29,084 nucleotides of DNA from an uncultured Bacilli bacterium (lineage in GTDB: Bacteria > Bacillota_I > Bacilli_A > RF39 > UBA660). A model generated the notes under the pieces. That model was not told the DNA's origin. It searched no databases and saw only the letters and a list, made by a program, of their open reading frames with translations. This document shows, one piece after another, positions 17,930 through 25,412 of this stretch. Each line of letters begins with the position of its first letter. Positions within the stretch are counted from its first letter, which is position 1. The position numbers were made by a program, and so were the translations under genes. Location of the stretch: NCBI GenBank assembly GCA_910586865.1, contig CAJUIY010000023.1, positions 1 to 29,084 of the forward strand, written 5' to 3'.

Positions 17930-19341
17930 TAGTGGATGAGTTAAAAAAAAGTATTTTAAATTATGCTTTCAATGGAAAATTAACTTTCCAATATGAAGAA
18001 GAAAAAGTCAAAATATTTCCACAAGCATATAATTCTGATGATAAAAAAATAAAAGAAACTATTAATAATATGGATTTACCATCAAATTGGAATATAGGTA
18101 AGTTTGGTAAATATATAACACTAATTTCAGGTCAAGATTTGACAAGTGATAGATACGATTCTAAACAAAAAGATAATTCGATTCCTTATCTAACTGGTGC
18201 TAGCAATTTATCAGATGGAAAATTAATAATTAATCGCTACACAGACACTCCAACTTCGATCGCTAATGAAGGCAACATATTATTAACTTGCAAGGGAACA
18301 ATCGGTGAAACATTAATTTTAGAGAAAAAAAGAGTACATATTGCTCGTCAATTTATGGCAATTGTTCCTAATGAAATGAATACAAAATATATTTTATATT
18401 TTTTAAAAAATTCAATTATTGAATTAAATAGAAATGCTAAAAGTATAATACCTGGAATTGATAGAGAATTTGTTTTGAATTTAGATATACCTATTCCCCC
18501 AATAGAAGAACAACAACGAATAGTAGATAAAATTGAAGAATTATTTGCAAAATTAGATGAAATAAAGCCTATTGAAGAGGAATTAAACAAATTGAAAACA
18601 GATTTACCACTTGAAATGGATAAGTCAATTATTGATTATGCTATACATGGTGGATTATCAAATCAGAATATTAGTGATTCTGATGTTATTAATTTAATTC
18701 CAGAAAAATCACAATTAAAAGATAATTATAAAAAATTTAATTTAACAATCAATGAAGATGAATATCCATTTCAAATACCAGAAAATTGGAAATGGATAAA
18801 ATTAGGTATGTTATTTGATTATCAAAATGGATATTCATATAAACCATCAGAAACTTTAAAAAATGGTAAAGGATATCCAGTAATTAAAAGTCAAAATATA
18901 ATGAAAAGAATAGTAGAAATAAATAGTCAAACTTCATTTGTTGAAATCCCAACTGATAAAATGCTAAAATCAAAGGTTAATAAAGGTGATTTTTTAATGT
19001 GTTTGTCATCACAATCTAATAATCCAGAACCATTAGGAAAAACTGCAATATACGAAAATGAAGATTTTGCATTATTAAATCAGCGAGTGTTGAAATTAAC
19101 GCCAATTAATTATGATTTATCAAAATATCTTTATTATGTGATTAATTCATTTTATTTTCATAATACTGTTTCTCATAAAGGTGGAGGCTCTGCTCAATCA
19201 AATTTAAAATTAGAACATGTAATGGAAATGTATATTCCGTTACCGCCAATAGAAGAGCAGAAAAGAATAGTAGATAGGTTAGAACAATTATTACCTCTTT
19301 GCGATGATATAGAAAAAATTATAAATGCAAAAGAAAAGTAA
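17926..19341 (+). CDS. hsdS: Type I restriction-modification specificity subunit S
   Basis: A 471-residue specificity subunit with two target recognition domains and two conserved helical spacers. TRD1 begins at about LPSNWNIGKFGKYITLISGQ and its spacer is PPIEEQQRIVDKIEELFAKL. TRD2 begins at IPENWKWIKLGMLFDYQNG and its spacer is PPIEEQKRIVDRLEQLLPLC. It determines a bipartite recognition sequence, which cannot be read from the protein here. The start overlaps the hsdM stop. No second hsdS copy or inverted repeats for domain shuffling are seen in the window. Confidence 0.95.
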   Translation: MIVDELKKSILNYAFNGKLTFQYEEEKVKIFPQAYNSDDKKIKETINNMDLPSNWNIGKFGKYITLISGQDLTSDRYDSKQKDNSIPYLTGASNLSDGKLIINRYTDTPTSIANEGNILLTCKGTIGETLILEKKRVHIARQFMAIVPNEMNTKYILYFLKNSIIELNRNAKSIIPGIDREFVLNLDIPIPPIEEQQRIVDKIEELFAKLDEIKPIEEELNKLKTDLPLEMDKSIIDYAIHGGLSNQNISDSDVINLIPEKSQLKDNYKKFNLTINEDEYPFQIPENWKWIKLGMLFDYQNGYSYKPSETLKNGKGYPVIKSQNIMKRIVEINSQTSFVEIPTDKMLKSKVNKGDFLMCLSSQSNNPEPLGKTAIYENEDFALLNQRVLKLTPINYDLSKYLYYVINSFYFHNTVSHKGGGSAQSNLKLEHVMEMYIPLPPIEEQKRIVDRLEQLLPLCDDIEKIINAKEK

Positions 19342-19401
19342 AATATTGAAATAATTAAAATTATAGAAAATGTTATAGGATTGCATTAAGGAAGTGAAGT
19401 A

Positions 19402-22128
19402 ATGTCTAGAATATCGCCAGAAAAAGAAATATCCTATATTTCAAAAGTTATAGATAAAAATATTTATTATTATGATACAAAACTTAAAGATAAAGGATTT
19501 CTTTCAGAAAATATTTTATCTCAATTGAGAAATTTAGTAGAAGATGTTGCTATACTACTTAATAACAAAATTAATAATTTAGAGTTAGATACACATTATG
19601 ATAATGTAAATTCTTCATTTGATGCTATAAAAGGTAAGAAGCAATATATATTTTTATGTAATTTTCATAATTATCTACAAGGAACAGCTTCTCATTATAC
19701 ACCTAATGAGGATAGTGCAGAAAGACTAGTAAAATATTATTATAGATACATCTGCTTAATTAAAAAATTATTAAAAGAAGAATTTGATTTAGAAATAATT
19801 AACAATATTGATTTATTTCCAGTATATGATGATAAGTCAATGAAGGAAAACTATGATATTATTTGTGATAGGATTGAACATATAAATCAAAAAAATAAAA
19901 AAACAATAAAAGGAAAATTTTATGTTGAAAAGAGTAATACTATTTTTTCAAAAGGAAATATATATTATGAGATAACTTTATCAAAAGCGACAGATTATAA
20001 TAATAAATTTGAAAGATTAACATTTTATTCTAAAATTTATATTCCAGATAATTACTCTATTAATATAACTTCGGTGGATGATGTTGTTGACTTAAATGTA
20101 GGTAAAGTAAAAATTAAAGTAATTACTTCATGCAAAACTGCTATTAGAACTTGTGAATTAAAAAATCTTTTCAAGATAATGGGAGAAACTAAAAACTTTG
20201 ATGAAAACTATAAAGAGTATCGTAATTTGATGGATTATCTAAGTGATAATGAATGCAATATAAATAATATTCTGTGTTCTAATGATTATGATATTAAAAT
20301 AATTATAGAAAATATTAGGAAGGGTGCAGATAATCATCATATCAGTTCAATGTTAGAAAAAATGAGAGAAATAATTGTTAATAATAAGCCTGGTTGTAAT
20401 ATAATAAGGTACCTAACAACAAGGATGATAAATACAGTTATTAGAGATCAAATAGGCGAAACTCCACACCCATATTTAAGTAACTTGTACATTCATAAAA
20501 AGAGTGGATTGTTCGATGCTATGCCATATGCGATGTCTCTTCATAATCATAATCCAAAATTTCATGATTTAATTAAATCTGTTGAAATAACTGAAAGAGA
20601 TGATGAATTATTATATTCTTATATCAAAAACAACACAGAGAATAATGATGAGCTATATACTCCAGTTAATGAAATAGGCTATTTTGATGATATTCCAAAG
20701 TTAGTAGAAAAATTTAATAATAAAATTAAATCAAGATTAAAAAATACAGACAGTATATTAGTTTTAGATAAGGGTTTTCTTTATATTAAAGATTACGAAA
20801 AAAATTCTGTTCAAATTATAAAAAAATTAGAAGAAAAAGCTAGTGAAGTTAATAGTACTTTAAATTCTATAGTAACATTCTATAAAGATTGTCTATGTAG
20901 TGAATCAATATCAGAAGATAAAGTTAATATTTTAAATGATATTTTTAAAACTTCTTCAATTGCTTTTATATATGGGCCAGCAGGTACTGGCAAAACTAAA
21001 ATGATAGAATTATTATCTAATGCTTTTAAATATTACAATGTATGTTTAATTTCGAATACTAATACCGCTGTAACAAATTTAAAATCAAGATTACAAGAAA
21101 ATGATAAACTAAAAATAATGACAATTAAGAATTATCAAAAAAATTATAATGGAAACTGTGATTTATTAATAATAGATGAATCTAGTATGGTTAGCAATAA
21201 AGATATGTTAAATATTTTAGAAAAAAGTAATTATAATGCTATTGTAATGGTTGGAGATATATATCAAATAGAATCTATTCAATATGGTAATTGGTTTCAA
21301 ATATGTAGTAAGTATTTTAAAAATGGAGTGTCTTTTGAATTAGAAATGACACATAGAACATCTGATAAAGACTTGTTAGAATTATGGAAGTGTGTTAGAG
21401 TCAATGATAAAAAAGCCATTTCAATAATGGGAAGTAAAGAATATTCAGAAAAAGTATCTAAAAATATATTTGAAAAAACTTTTGATGATGAAATCATTTT
21501 ATGTTTAAATTATGATGGCATGTATGGAATTAATAATATAAATAAAGTTATGCAAAGCTCAAATCAAAATAAAGAATATAATTTTGGTGTGGATACTTTT
21601 AAAGTTGACGATTATGTTTTATTTAATGATTGTCCAAGATTTAATGGATTTCTTCATAATAATTTAAAAGGAATTATTAAAAATATAGAAGAAGATGAAG
21701 ATGCGATGTGGTTTTCAATAGAGGTTGATAAAAAATCTATAAATCAAATGTTTACACCATATGATGTAGAATTGCTAGAAAGTGACAAAGAAGATAAAAT
21801 AATTGTTAGATTTAAAGTAAATGAATTTCGAGATAAGGATGATGATGAAAACGAATATGCACATATAATTCCTTTTAATCTTTCTTATGCTATATCTATT
21901 CATAAAGCTCAAGGTCTTGAATACGAGAGCGTCAAAGTAGTAATAACTTCAAATATTGATGATAGAATAACAAAAAACATCTTTTATACTGCTATTACTA
22001 GAGCTAAAAAAAATTTAAAAGTTTATTGGAGTGCTGATAGTCAAGAGAAAATATTTGATAGTTTTGATAAAAAGGATTGTAATAGAGATTTAGCTATATT
22101 AAATCAAAAAATAATTAAATCAGAATAG
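19402..22128 (+). CDS. RecD/UvrD-like superfamily 1 helicase with large unknown N-terminus
   Basis: A 908-residue protein. The C-terminal half (about 500-895) is a superfamily 1 helicase: Walker A GPAGTGKT (about 525-532), Walker B LLIIDESSM (about 589-597), motif III VMVGDIYQIESI, a later HKAQGLEYESVKVV and YTAITRAKK, as in UvrD_C_2/RecD proteins. The N-terminal 500 residues match no domain I can name; they contain LSQLRNLVEDVAILL near residue 45 and HNYLQGTASHYTPNEDSAERLVKYYYRY near 95. It lies 60 bases after hsdS without a terminator in between, so it is probably the fourth gene of the restriction operon. An accessory role in restriction or a separate defence function are both possible; chromosomal repair helicases lack this N-terminus. 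Confidence 0.88.
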   Translation: MSRISPEKEISYISKVIDKNIYYYDTKLKDKGFLSENILSQLRNLVEDVAILLNNKINNLELDTHYDNVNSSFDAIKGKKQYIFLCNFHNYLQGTASHYTPNEDSAERLVKYYYRYICLIKKLLKEEFDLEIINNIDLFPVYDDKSMKENYDIICDRIEHINQKNKKTIKGKFYVEKSNTIFSKGNIYYEITLSKATDYNNKFERLTFYSKIYIPDNYSINITSVDDVVDLNVGKVKIKVITSCKTAIRTCELKNLFKIMGETKNFDENYKEYRNLMDYLSDNECNINNILCSNDYDIKIIIENIRKGADNHHISSMLEKMREIIVNNKPGCNIIRYLTTRMINTVIRDQIGETPHPYLSNLYIHKKSGLFDAMPYAMSLHNHNPKFHDLIKSVEITERDDELLYSYIKNNTENNDELYTPVNEIGYFDDIPKLVEKFNNKIKSRLKNTDSILVLDKGFLYIKDYEKNSVQIIKKLEEKASEVNSTLNSIVTFYKDCLCSESISEDKVNILNDIFKTSSIAFIYGPAGTGKTKMIELLSNAFKYYNVCLISNTNTAVTNLKSRLQENDKLKIMTIKNYQKNYNGNCDLLIIDESSMVSNKDMLNILEKSNYNAIVMVGDIYQIESIQYGNWFQICSKYFKNGVSFELEMTHRTSDKDLLELWKCVRVNDKKAISIMGSKEYSEKVSKNIFEKTFDDEIILCLNYDGMYGINNINKVMQSSNQNKEYNFGVDTFKVDDYVLFNDCPRFNGFLHNNLKGIIKNIEEDEDAMWFSIEVDKKSINQMFTPYDVELLESDKEDKIIVRFKVNEFRDKDDDENEYAHIIPFNLSYAISIHKAQGLEYESVKVVITSNIDDRITKNIFYTAITRAKKNLKVYWSADSQEKIFDSFDKKDCNRDLAILNQKIIKSE

Positions 22129-22229
22129 CTATTTATACTGAAAATTAAATTACGAAATCGTTTGGTTATAAAATAATATAAAAGTTTAGAAATTACTCTA
22201 CAGTAAGTGCCCTGTAAAAATGTAAGCGA

Positions 22230-22488
22230 TTAGTTTAAGATATTATTATCCAAATACAATTTAGTGTACTTTTCGTGTACGATTTGAATACGATTTAGTT
22301 GACTGTTTAAAGTCAATTTAGTTTACTATTCGACTACTAAAAAAATACAATTTAGTTTATTGACTAAACACAGTCAAGTGATAAAATGGAGTAAACTAGA
22401 GATATTATGCAAAGAAATATGTACTATTTAGTTTACTAATTAGTGTATTAAATTGTTTACTTTTTGGTTTACTATTTAGTTTATTGTT
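22230..22488. repeat. Iteron-like repeat cluster, putative replication origin
   Basis: About nine direct copies of a motif near AATTTAGTTTACTATT are seen: 22258-22273, 22292-22307, 22315-22330, 22349-22364, 22425-22440, 22438-22450, 22451-22464, 22463-22476 and 22473-22488. Two inverted copies (22361-22371, 22390-22398) and a weaker one at 22230-22239 accompany them. Spacing is irregular at first and then dense. Such iterons bind plasmid Rep proteins; a Rep-like gene lies 540 bases downstream. The stretch 22129-22229 before them holds nothing recognisable. Confidence 0.65.
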
Positions 22489-22512
22489 TTGTTAATGTCC
22501 ATAGATTATAAT
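22484..22512 (+). promoter_or_regulatory. Promoter of the RHH/Rep leader transcript
   Basis: TTGTTT (22484-22489), 17 bases, TATAAT (22507-22512). The -35 overlaps the last iteron, so a protein bound to the iterons could block transcription. Confidence 0.55.
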
Positions 22513-22536
22513 ATAGTAAAATAGCAATATTTATGG

Positions 22537-22558
22537 GAAGACTTAGGTCTTCTTTTTT
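22537..22558 (+). terminator. Early terminator in the rep leader
   Basis: GAAGAC-ttag-GTCTTC followed by TTTTTT. It lies only about 25 bases after the expected transcription start, so it would yield a very short RNA unless read through; a typical attenuator arrangement. Confidence 0.75.
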
Positions 22559-22582
22559 GCTGTTTTAATGGAGGTGATGATT

Positions 22583-22630
22583 ATGACTAGTCATCCTATA
22601 AAAATAATTAATTTTATTAAAATAGGATGA
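22583..22630 (+). CDS. Possible 15-residue leader peptide
   Basis: ATG with a strong GGAGGTGATGA site (22570-22580) encodes MTSHPIKIINFIKIG and stops. The inverted repeat CATCCTAT/ATAGGATG spans almost the whole ORF up to its stop codon, so ribosome position would decide whether the hairpin forms. No homology can be judged at this size; the call rests on the ribosome binding site and the structured context. Confidence 0.4.
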   Translation: MTSHPIKIINFIKIG

Positions 22631-22843
22631 TAACAATGAATAAATATCTATTATAGATAAAGGATTAAATACAGTAACATCCTATATATTAACCTACGAA
22701 GTAGGATGGATTTCGTAAGTACGAAATAAGAATAGCACCATTAAATTTCCTTATATTATAAGGATTTTTTTAATTTATGGTGCTATCTTCTTATCCTGCT
22801 TTTTTAAAAATTACAATATTTAATAGGAAATCATCCTATTAGG
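22592..22843 (+). promoter_or_regulatory. Alternating CATCCTA/TAGGATG copies: leader attenuator or operator set
   Basis: CATCCTAT occurs at 22592-22599, 22678-22685 and 22832-22839; its complement occurs at 22622-22629 (ATAGGATG) and 22702-22708 (TAGGATG). The copies alternate in orientation, so different pairings exclude each other in RNA. Further hairpins lie between: TATCTA/TAGATA (22645-22659), CCTAC/GTAGG (22693-22705), TTTCGTA/TACGAAA (22711-22726). The last copy overlaps the ribosome binding region of the RHH gene. Alternatively these are DNA operators for that RHH protein. Confidence 0.5.
22732..22786 (+). terminator. Terminator nested inside a longer inverted repeat
   Basis: The inner hairpin TCCTTAT-att-ATAAGGA (22748-22764) plus T7 is a classic terminator. 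It is enclosed by ATAGCACCATtAAATT (22732-22747) and AATTTATGGTGCTAT (22772-22786), which pair over 15 bases. The outer arm can sequester or extend the structure. It lies between the leader and the RHH gene. Confidence 0.65.
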
Positions 22844-22856
22844 AAGGAGGAATATA

Positions 22857-23015
22857 ATGAGAATATTTAAATTATACTTACCATTTGAATTATTCGGTAG
22901 AATAAAATTAATGGCTAAATTTTATAACTTATCTATTTCTAAAATGATGAAAGAATTATTAGAAATTGGTTATATTGAAATGTTAAAAAATCATAATTAC
23001 GAAGATAATGATTAG
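22857..23015 (+). CDS. Small ribbon-helix-helix protein, likely copy/transcription regulator
   Basis: A 52-residue protein. The initial strand RIFKLYLP, then helix ELFGRIKLMAKFYN and helix SISKMMKELLEIGYIEMLK, fit the ribbon-helix-helix (CopG/Arc-like) DNA-binding fold. In plasmids such proteins repress rep transcription. AAGGAGG (22844-22850) precedes the ATG. Its stop TAG is part of the TAGGAGG site of the following Rep-like gene, so the two are coupled. The CATCCTAttAGG motif directly upstream is a possible autoregulatory operator. Fold assignment is by residue pattern only. Confidence 0.65.
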   Translation: MRIFKLYLPFELFGRIKLMAKFYNLSISKMMKELLEIGYIEMLKNHNYEDND

Positions 23016-23026
23016 GAGGTGATTTT

Positions 23027-23284
23027 GTGAATTATGACAATTATATAAAAATACCAATAGTATTATTAACAGATAATACTGTAAGTTCTAGTGCTAAATT
23101 ATTATATGGTTTATTAGTGTTATTAACTTATCAAGAAGGATATTGTTATGCTAATAATAGTTATTTAAGTAATAAGTTAAATTTAGGTATTAGAGCTATT
23201 ACTAGATTATTAAAAGAGTTATCTGATAATAATTATATTAAAATGGAATTTAAACACATTCATAAGAAAAATATTTATAGTTAA
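23027..23284 (+). CDS. Short replication-initiator-like winged-helix protein
   Basis: An 85-residue protein beginning at GTG, with AGGAGGTGAT at 23014-23023. The sequence IKIPIVLLTDNTVSSSAKLLYGLL, then YCYANNSYLSNKLNLGIRAITRLLKELSDNNYIKM, is the N-terminal helix-turn-helix domain of plasmid RepA-type (RepA_N-like) initiators. Those proteins are usually several times longer. Here the frame ends at KKNIYS and a terminator follows at once, so either the protein has been trimmed by deletion or a DNA-binding-only form is used. The iterons upstream are its likely binding sites (inference). Confidence 0.7.
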   Translation: MNYDNYIKIPIVLLTDNTVSSSAKLLYGLLVLLTYQEGYCYANNSYLSNKLNLGIRAITRLLKELSDNNYIKMEFKHIHKKNIYS

Positions 23285-23290
23285 TGAAAT

Positions 23291-23346
23291 AAATACATCT
23301 ATAAGTCTAGATTATAAAGACTAATTAAATGGATGTATTTTTCTTT
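23291..23346 (+). terminator. Terminator after the Rep-like gene
   Basis: AAATACATC (23291-23299) pairs with GATGTATTT (23332-23340), with an inner AGTCT/AGACT stem, followed by a T-rich tract (TTTTTCTTTTT). The following 23347-23437 is almost pure A/T without a gene. Confidence 0.65.
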
Positions 23347-23437
23347 TTCAAAAGATATATTTAACTATAATAATATAATAAATAGAATATAAAAATATTA
23401 ATATTATAAATTAAATATAATAAATTAATTTAAATAA

Positions 23438-23474
23438 TTAACTAGTTTAAATATATAACTAGTTAATAACTAGG
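23438..23474 (+). promoter_or_regulatory. Repeated AACTAG palindromes before the recombinase segment
   Basis: TTAACTAGTTTAA (23438-23450), AACTAGTTAA (23457-23466) and AACTAGG (23468-23474) form two palindromes and a half copy. They run into the ribosome binding site of a tiny ORF. They may be an operator controlling the recombinase transcript; the binder is unknown. Confidence 0.45.
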
Positions 23475-23488
23475 AAGGAGTTTGATAA

Positions 23489-23572
23489 ATGCAAATAAAA
23501 AAATCAATAATAAATAATTTAAACATAAATTTAAATAGGTGGTTTAATAATGGAGGATGCCTATTTGACTAA
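23489..23572 (+). CDS. Tiny ORF (27 residues) upstream of the recombinase
   Basis: The strong AGGAAGGAG site (23472-23480) stands before an ATG encoding a 27-residue Asn/Ile-rich peptide (MQIKKSIINNLNI, ending GGCLFD). The next tiny ORF overlaps its end in another frame. It may be a coupled leader or a true small protein; nothing is recognisable in it. Confidence 0.35.
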   Translation: MQIKKSIINNLNINLNRWFNNGGCLFD

Positions 23573-23651
23573 CACTACATTTAAAGATCTTATTTTAAAA
23601 TATCTAATCGAAGAGATAATAAAAGAAGAAAAAGGAGATTCATCTAATTAA
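23550..23651 (+). CDS. Small protein (33 residues) upstream of the recombinase
   Basis: AGGTGG (23537-23542) lies 7 bases before the ATG. The peptide (MEDAYLTNTTFKDLILKYLIEEII, then a charged end) reads as a single amphipathic helix. The overlap with the preceding tiny ORF suggests translational coupling. It could be a regulator of the recombinase, for example a directionality factor, but it is very short for that; function unknown. Confidence 0.45.
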   Translation: MEDAYLTNTTFKDLILKYLIEEIIKEEKGDSSN

Positions 23652-23652
23652 T

Positions 23653-23709
23653 GATTTGCAAATCTAATAAGATGATGCTATCATGGATGAGTCTTAATAC
23701 CCAATTAAG
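23653..23709 (+). promoter_or_regulatory. Hairpins in the recombinase leader
   Basis: The perfect palindrome GATTTGCAAATC (23653-23664) is followed by CTTAAT-accca-ATTAAG (23693-23709). They lie 20-75 bases before the recombinase ATG and could be protein sites or RNA structure. No clear promoter is seen here. Confidence 0.35.
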
Positions 23710-23729
23710 TAAGAAGAAAAGGAGGATAA

Positions 23730-25385
23730 ATGTATAATACTTACTTAACTGGTGTAGATTTCAATGCTGGAATCTACATAAGATTATCTCAAGAAGATAA
23801 AGATAAAAAATATGAATCTGATAGTGAAAGTGTAATTAATCAAAAAGAATTATTAAGGAGTTTCGTTAAAAACAATAATTTTAATTTAATTAAAGAATAT
23901 GTTGATGATGGATATTCTGGAACTGATTTTGAAAGACCAGGATTTCAAAAAATGTTAGAAGATATTAATAATAAAAAAATTAATTGTGTTATAGTTAAAG
24001 ACTTATCTAGATTAGGTAGAGATCATGTTATGACAGGATATTATATTGAAACATTTTTTCCAGAAAATAATATAAGATTTATTTCTATATTAGAGTCTTA
24101 TGATAGTTTTAAAAATCAAGCTAGTAATGATTCATCAACTTTTATAATTGCTTGTAATGATTATTATAGTAAGCAAAACTCAGTTAAAATTAGAAATGTT
24201 TTAAATGAAAAAAGAAAGAATGGAAAATTTGTTGGGAGTTTACCTTGCTTTGGTTATATGAGAGATCCAGAGGATAAAGGTCATTTAATACCTAATCCAG
24301 AGACTGCACCCATTGTTAAAAATATATTTAAATGGAGAGCAGATGGAATTGGACCTACTGAAATAGCAAATAGACTTAATAATGAAAAAGTTCCAACTCC
24401 AAGTGGCTATAAAAAGACTAATTATTCATCAAGATTAATTGATAGAGATAATTGGAATATTTCCACAGTAAAAAAGATTCTATGTAATAGAATTTATACT
24501 GGGGATTTAGTTCAACATACTCAAACAAAAGTTAATTATAAATCAAAAAAGAAAATAACCTTAGATGAGAAATTGTGGATAATTGTAGAGAATACACATG
24601 AGGCACTAGTAGATAAAGATACTTTTAACTATGTTAATACTTTAAGAAAAAGAAATACTAGAAATTATGAAGTTAAGACAAACAGGGAAAAAAGATTATT
24701 GGAGGGAAAATTATTCTGCAAAGAATGTCAAAACAGATTAACTGTACTTTATAGAAAAAAATTAGATTACTGGTCAGTTAATTGTAATAGATATTCTAGA
24801 GATCCTATAAGAGGAAGATGCTATTCACATTTTTATCCATATAATTATTTAGAAGAACAAATTCTAGAACAAATTAATAAATCATTATCTAAATTAATTA
24901 AAGAACTTGATGTAAATGAATTAAATAATGAAGTTGTTAAAAATATTCATAAAGAAACAACTGATATAGATAAAGTTATTAAAGAATTACAAATCGAAAA
25001 AGATAAAATAACTAATAGATTGGCAACTCTATATAATGACAGGTGTGATGGTGTGATTTCAGCAGATACTTATAAGGTATTAGCCAGTGAATCAGAAAGC
25101 AAATTAAAGCAAATAAATGAAAGTATTGAAAACGAACAAGTAAAAAAATATAAAATAAAAAATAAAAGTAGTATTTTACCAGATTACACAAAGAAGATTA
25201 AAAAACTATTGGATTTAAATAAACCTAAAAAAGAATTGATTGATACTCTTATAGACAAGATAGTGATTGATAAAGATAGAAATATCACTATTAAATATAA
25301 ATATGATGTAGTACAAGAAGTTACTTTTAAATATGAAAATAGAAATTTAGCAAGAAATCCTTATGGTAGAAAAGGTAAAGAATAA
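23730..25385 (+). CDS. Large serine recombinase (site-specific integrase of the element)
   Basis: A 551-residue recombinase of the TnpX/TndX type. The resolvase-type catalytic domain (12-150) has the nucleophile Ser20 (YIRLSQED), the pattern YVDDGYSGTDFERPGF and arginines 94 and 97 (DLSRLGRD). The recombinase domain follows (about 175-290), then a zinc ribbon with FCKECQNRL and later paired Cys (about 328-370), and a long coiled coil (about 385-490) typical of large serine integrases. It would cut attP and attB at a 2-base core and join them without host factors; excision normally needs a directionality factor. AAGGAGG precedes the ATG. It sits near attR, as expected for the element's own integrase. 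Confidence 0.95.
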   Translation: MYNTYLTGVDFNAGIYIRLSQEDKDKKYESDSESVINQKELLRSFVKNNNFNLIKEYVDDGYSGTDFERPGFQKMLEDINNKKINCVIVKDLSRLGRDHVMTGYYIETFFPENNIRFISILESYDSFKNQASNDSSTFIIACNDYYSKQNSVKIRNVLNEKRKNGKFVGSLPCFGYMRDPEDKGHLIPNPETAPIVKNIFKWRADGIGPTEIANRLNNEKVPTPSGYKKTNYSSRLIDRDNWNISTVKKILCNRIYTGDLVQHTQTKVNYKSKKKITLDEKLWIIVENTHEALVDKDTFNYVNTLRKRNTRNYEVKTNREKRLLEGKLFCKECQNRLTVLYRKKLDYWSVNCNRYSRDPIRGRCYSHFYPYNYLEEQILEQINKSLSKLIKELDVNELNNEVVKNIHKETTDIDKVIKELQIEKDKITNRLATLYNDRCDGVISADTYKVLASESESKLKQINESIENEQVKKYKIKNKSSILPDYTKKIKKLLDLNKPKKELIDTLIDKIVIDKDRNITIKYKYDVVQEVTFKYENRNLARNPYGRKGKE

Positions 25386-25412
25386 TGTATAATATTTATA
25401 GGTGATTATTTA

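Noticed and set aside
18348..18590. Minus-strand open frame within hsdS
   Set aside because: Opposite the conserved S-subunit spacer; Ser/Ile-rich shadow translation without a ribosome binding site.
21297..21497. Minus-strand open frame within the helicase gene
   Set aside because: Shadow of the helicase coding frame with no supporting start signal.
22230..22488. Repeat cluster as a CRISPR array
   Set aside because: Units are only about 14-16 bases, degenerate, sometimes overlapping and with inverted copies; there are no spacers of equal size and no cas genes.
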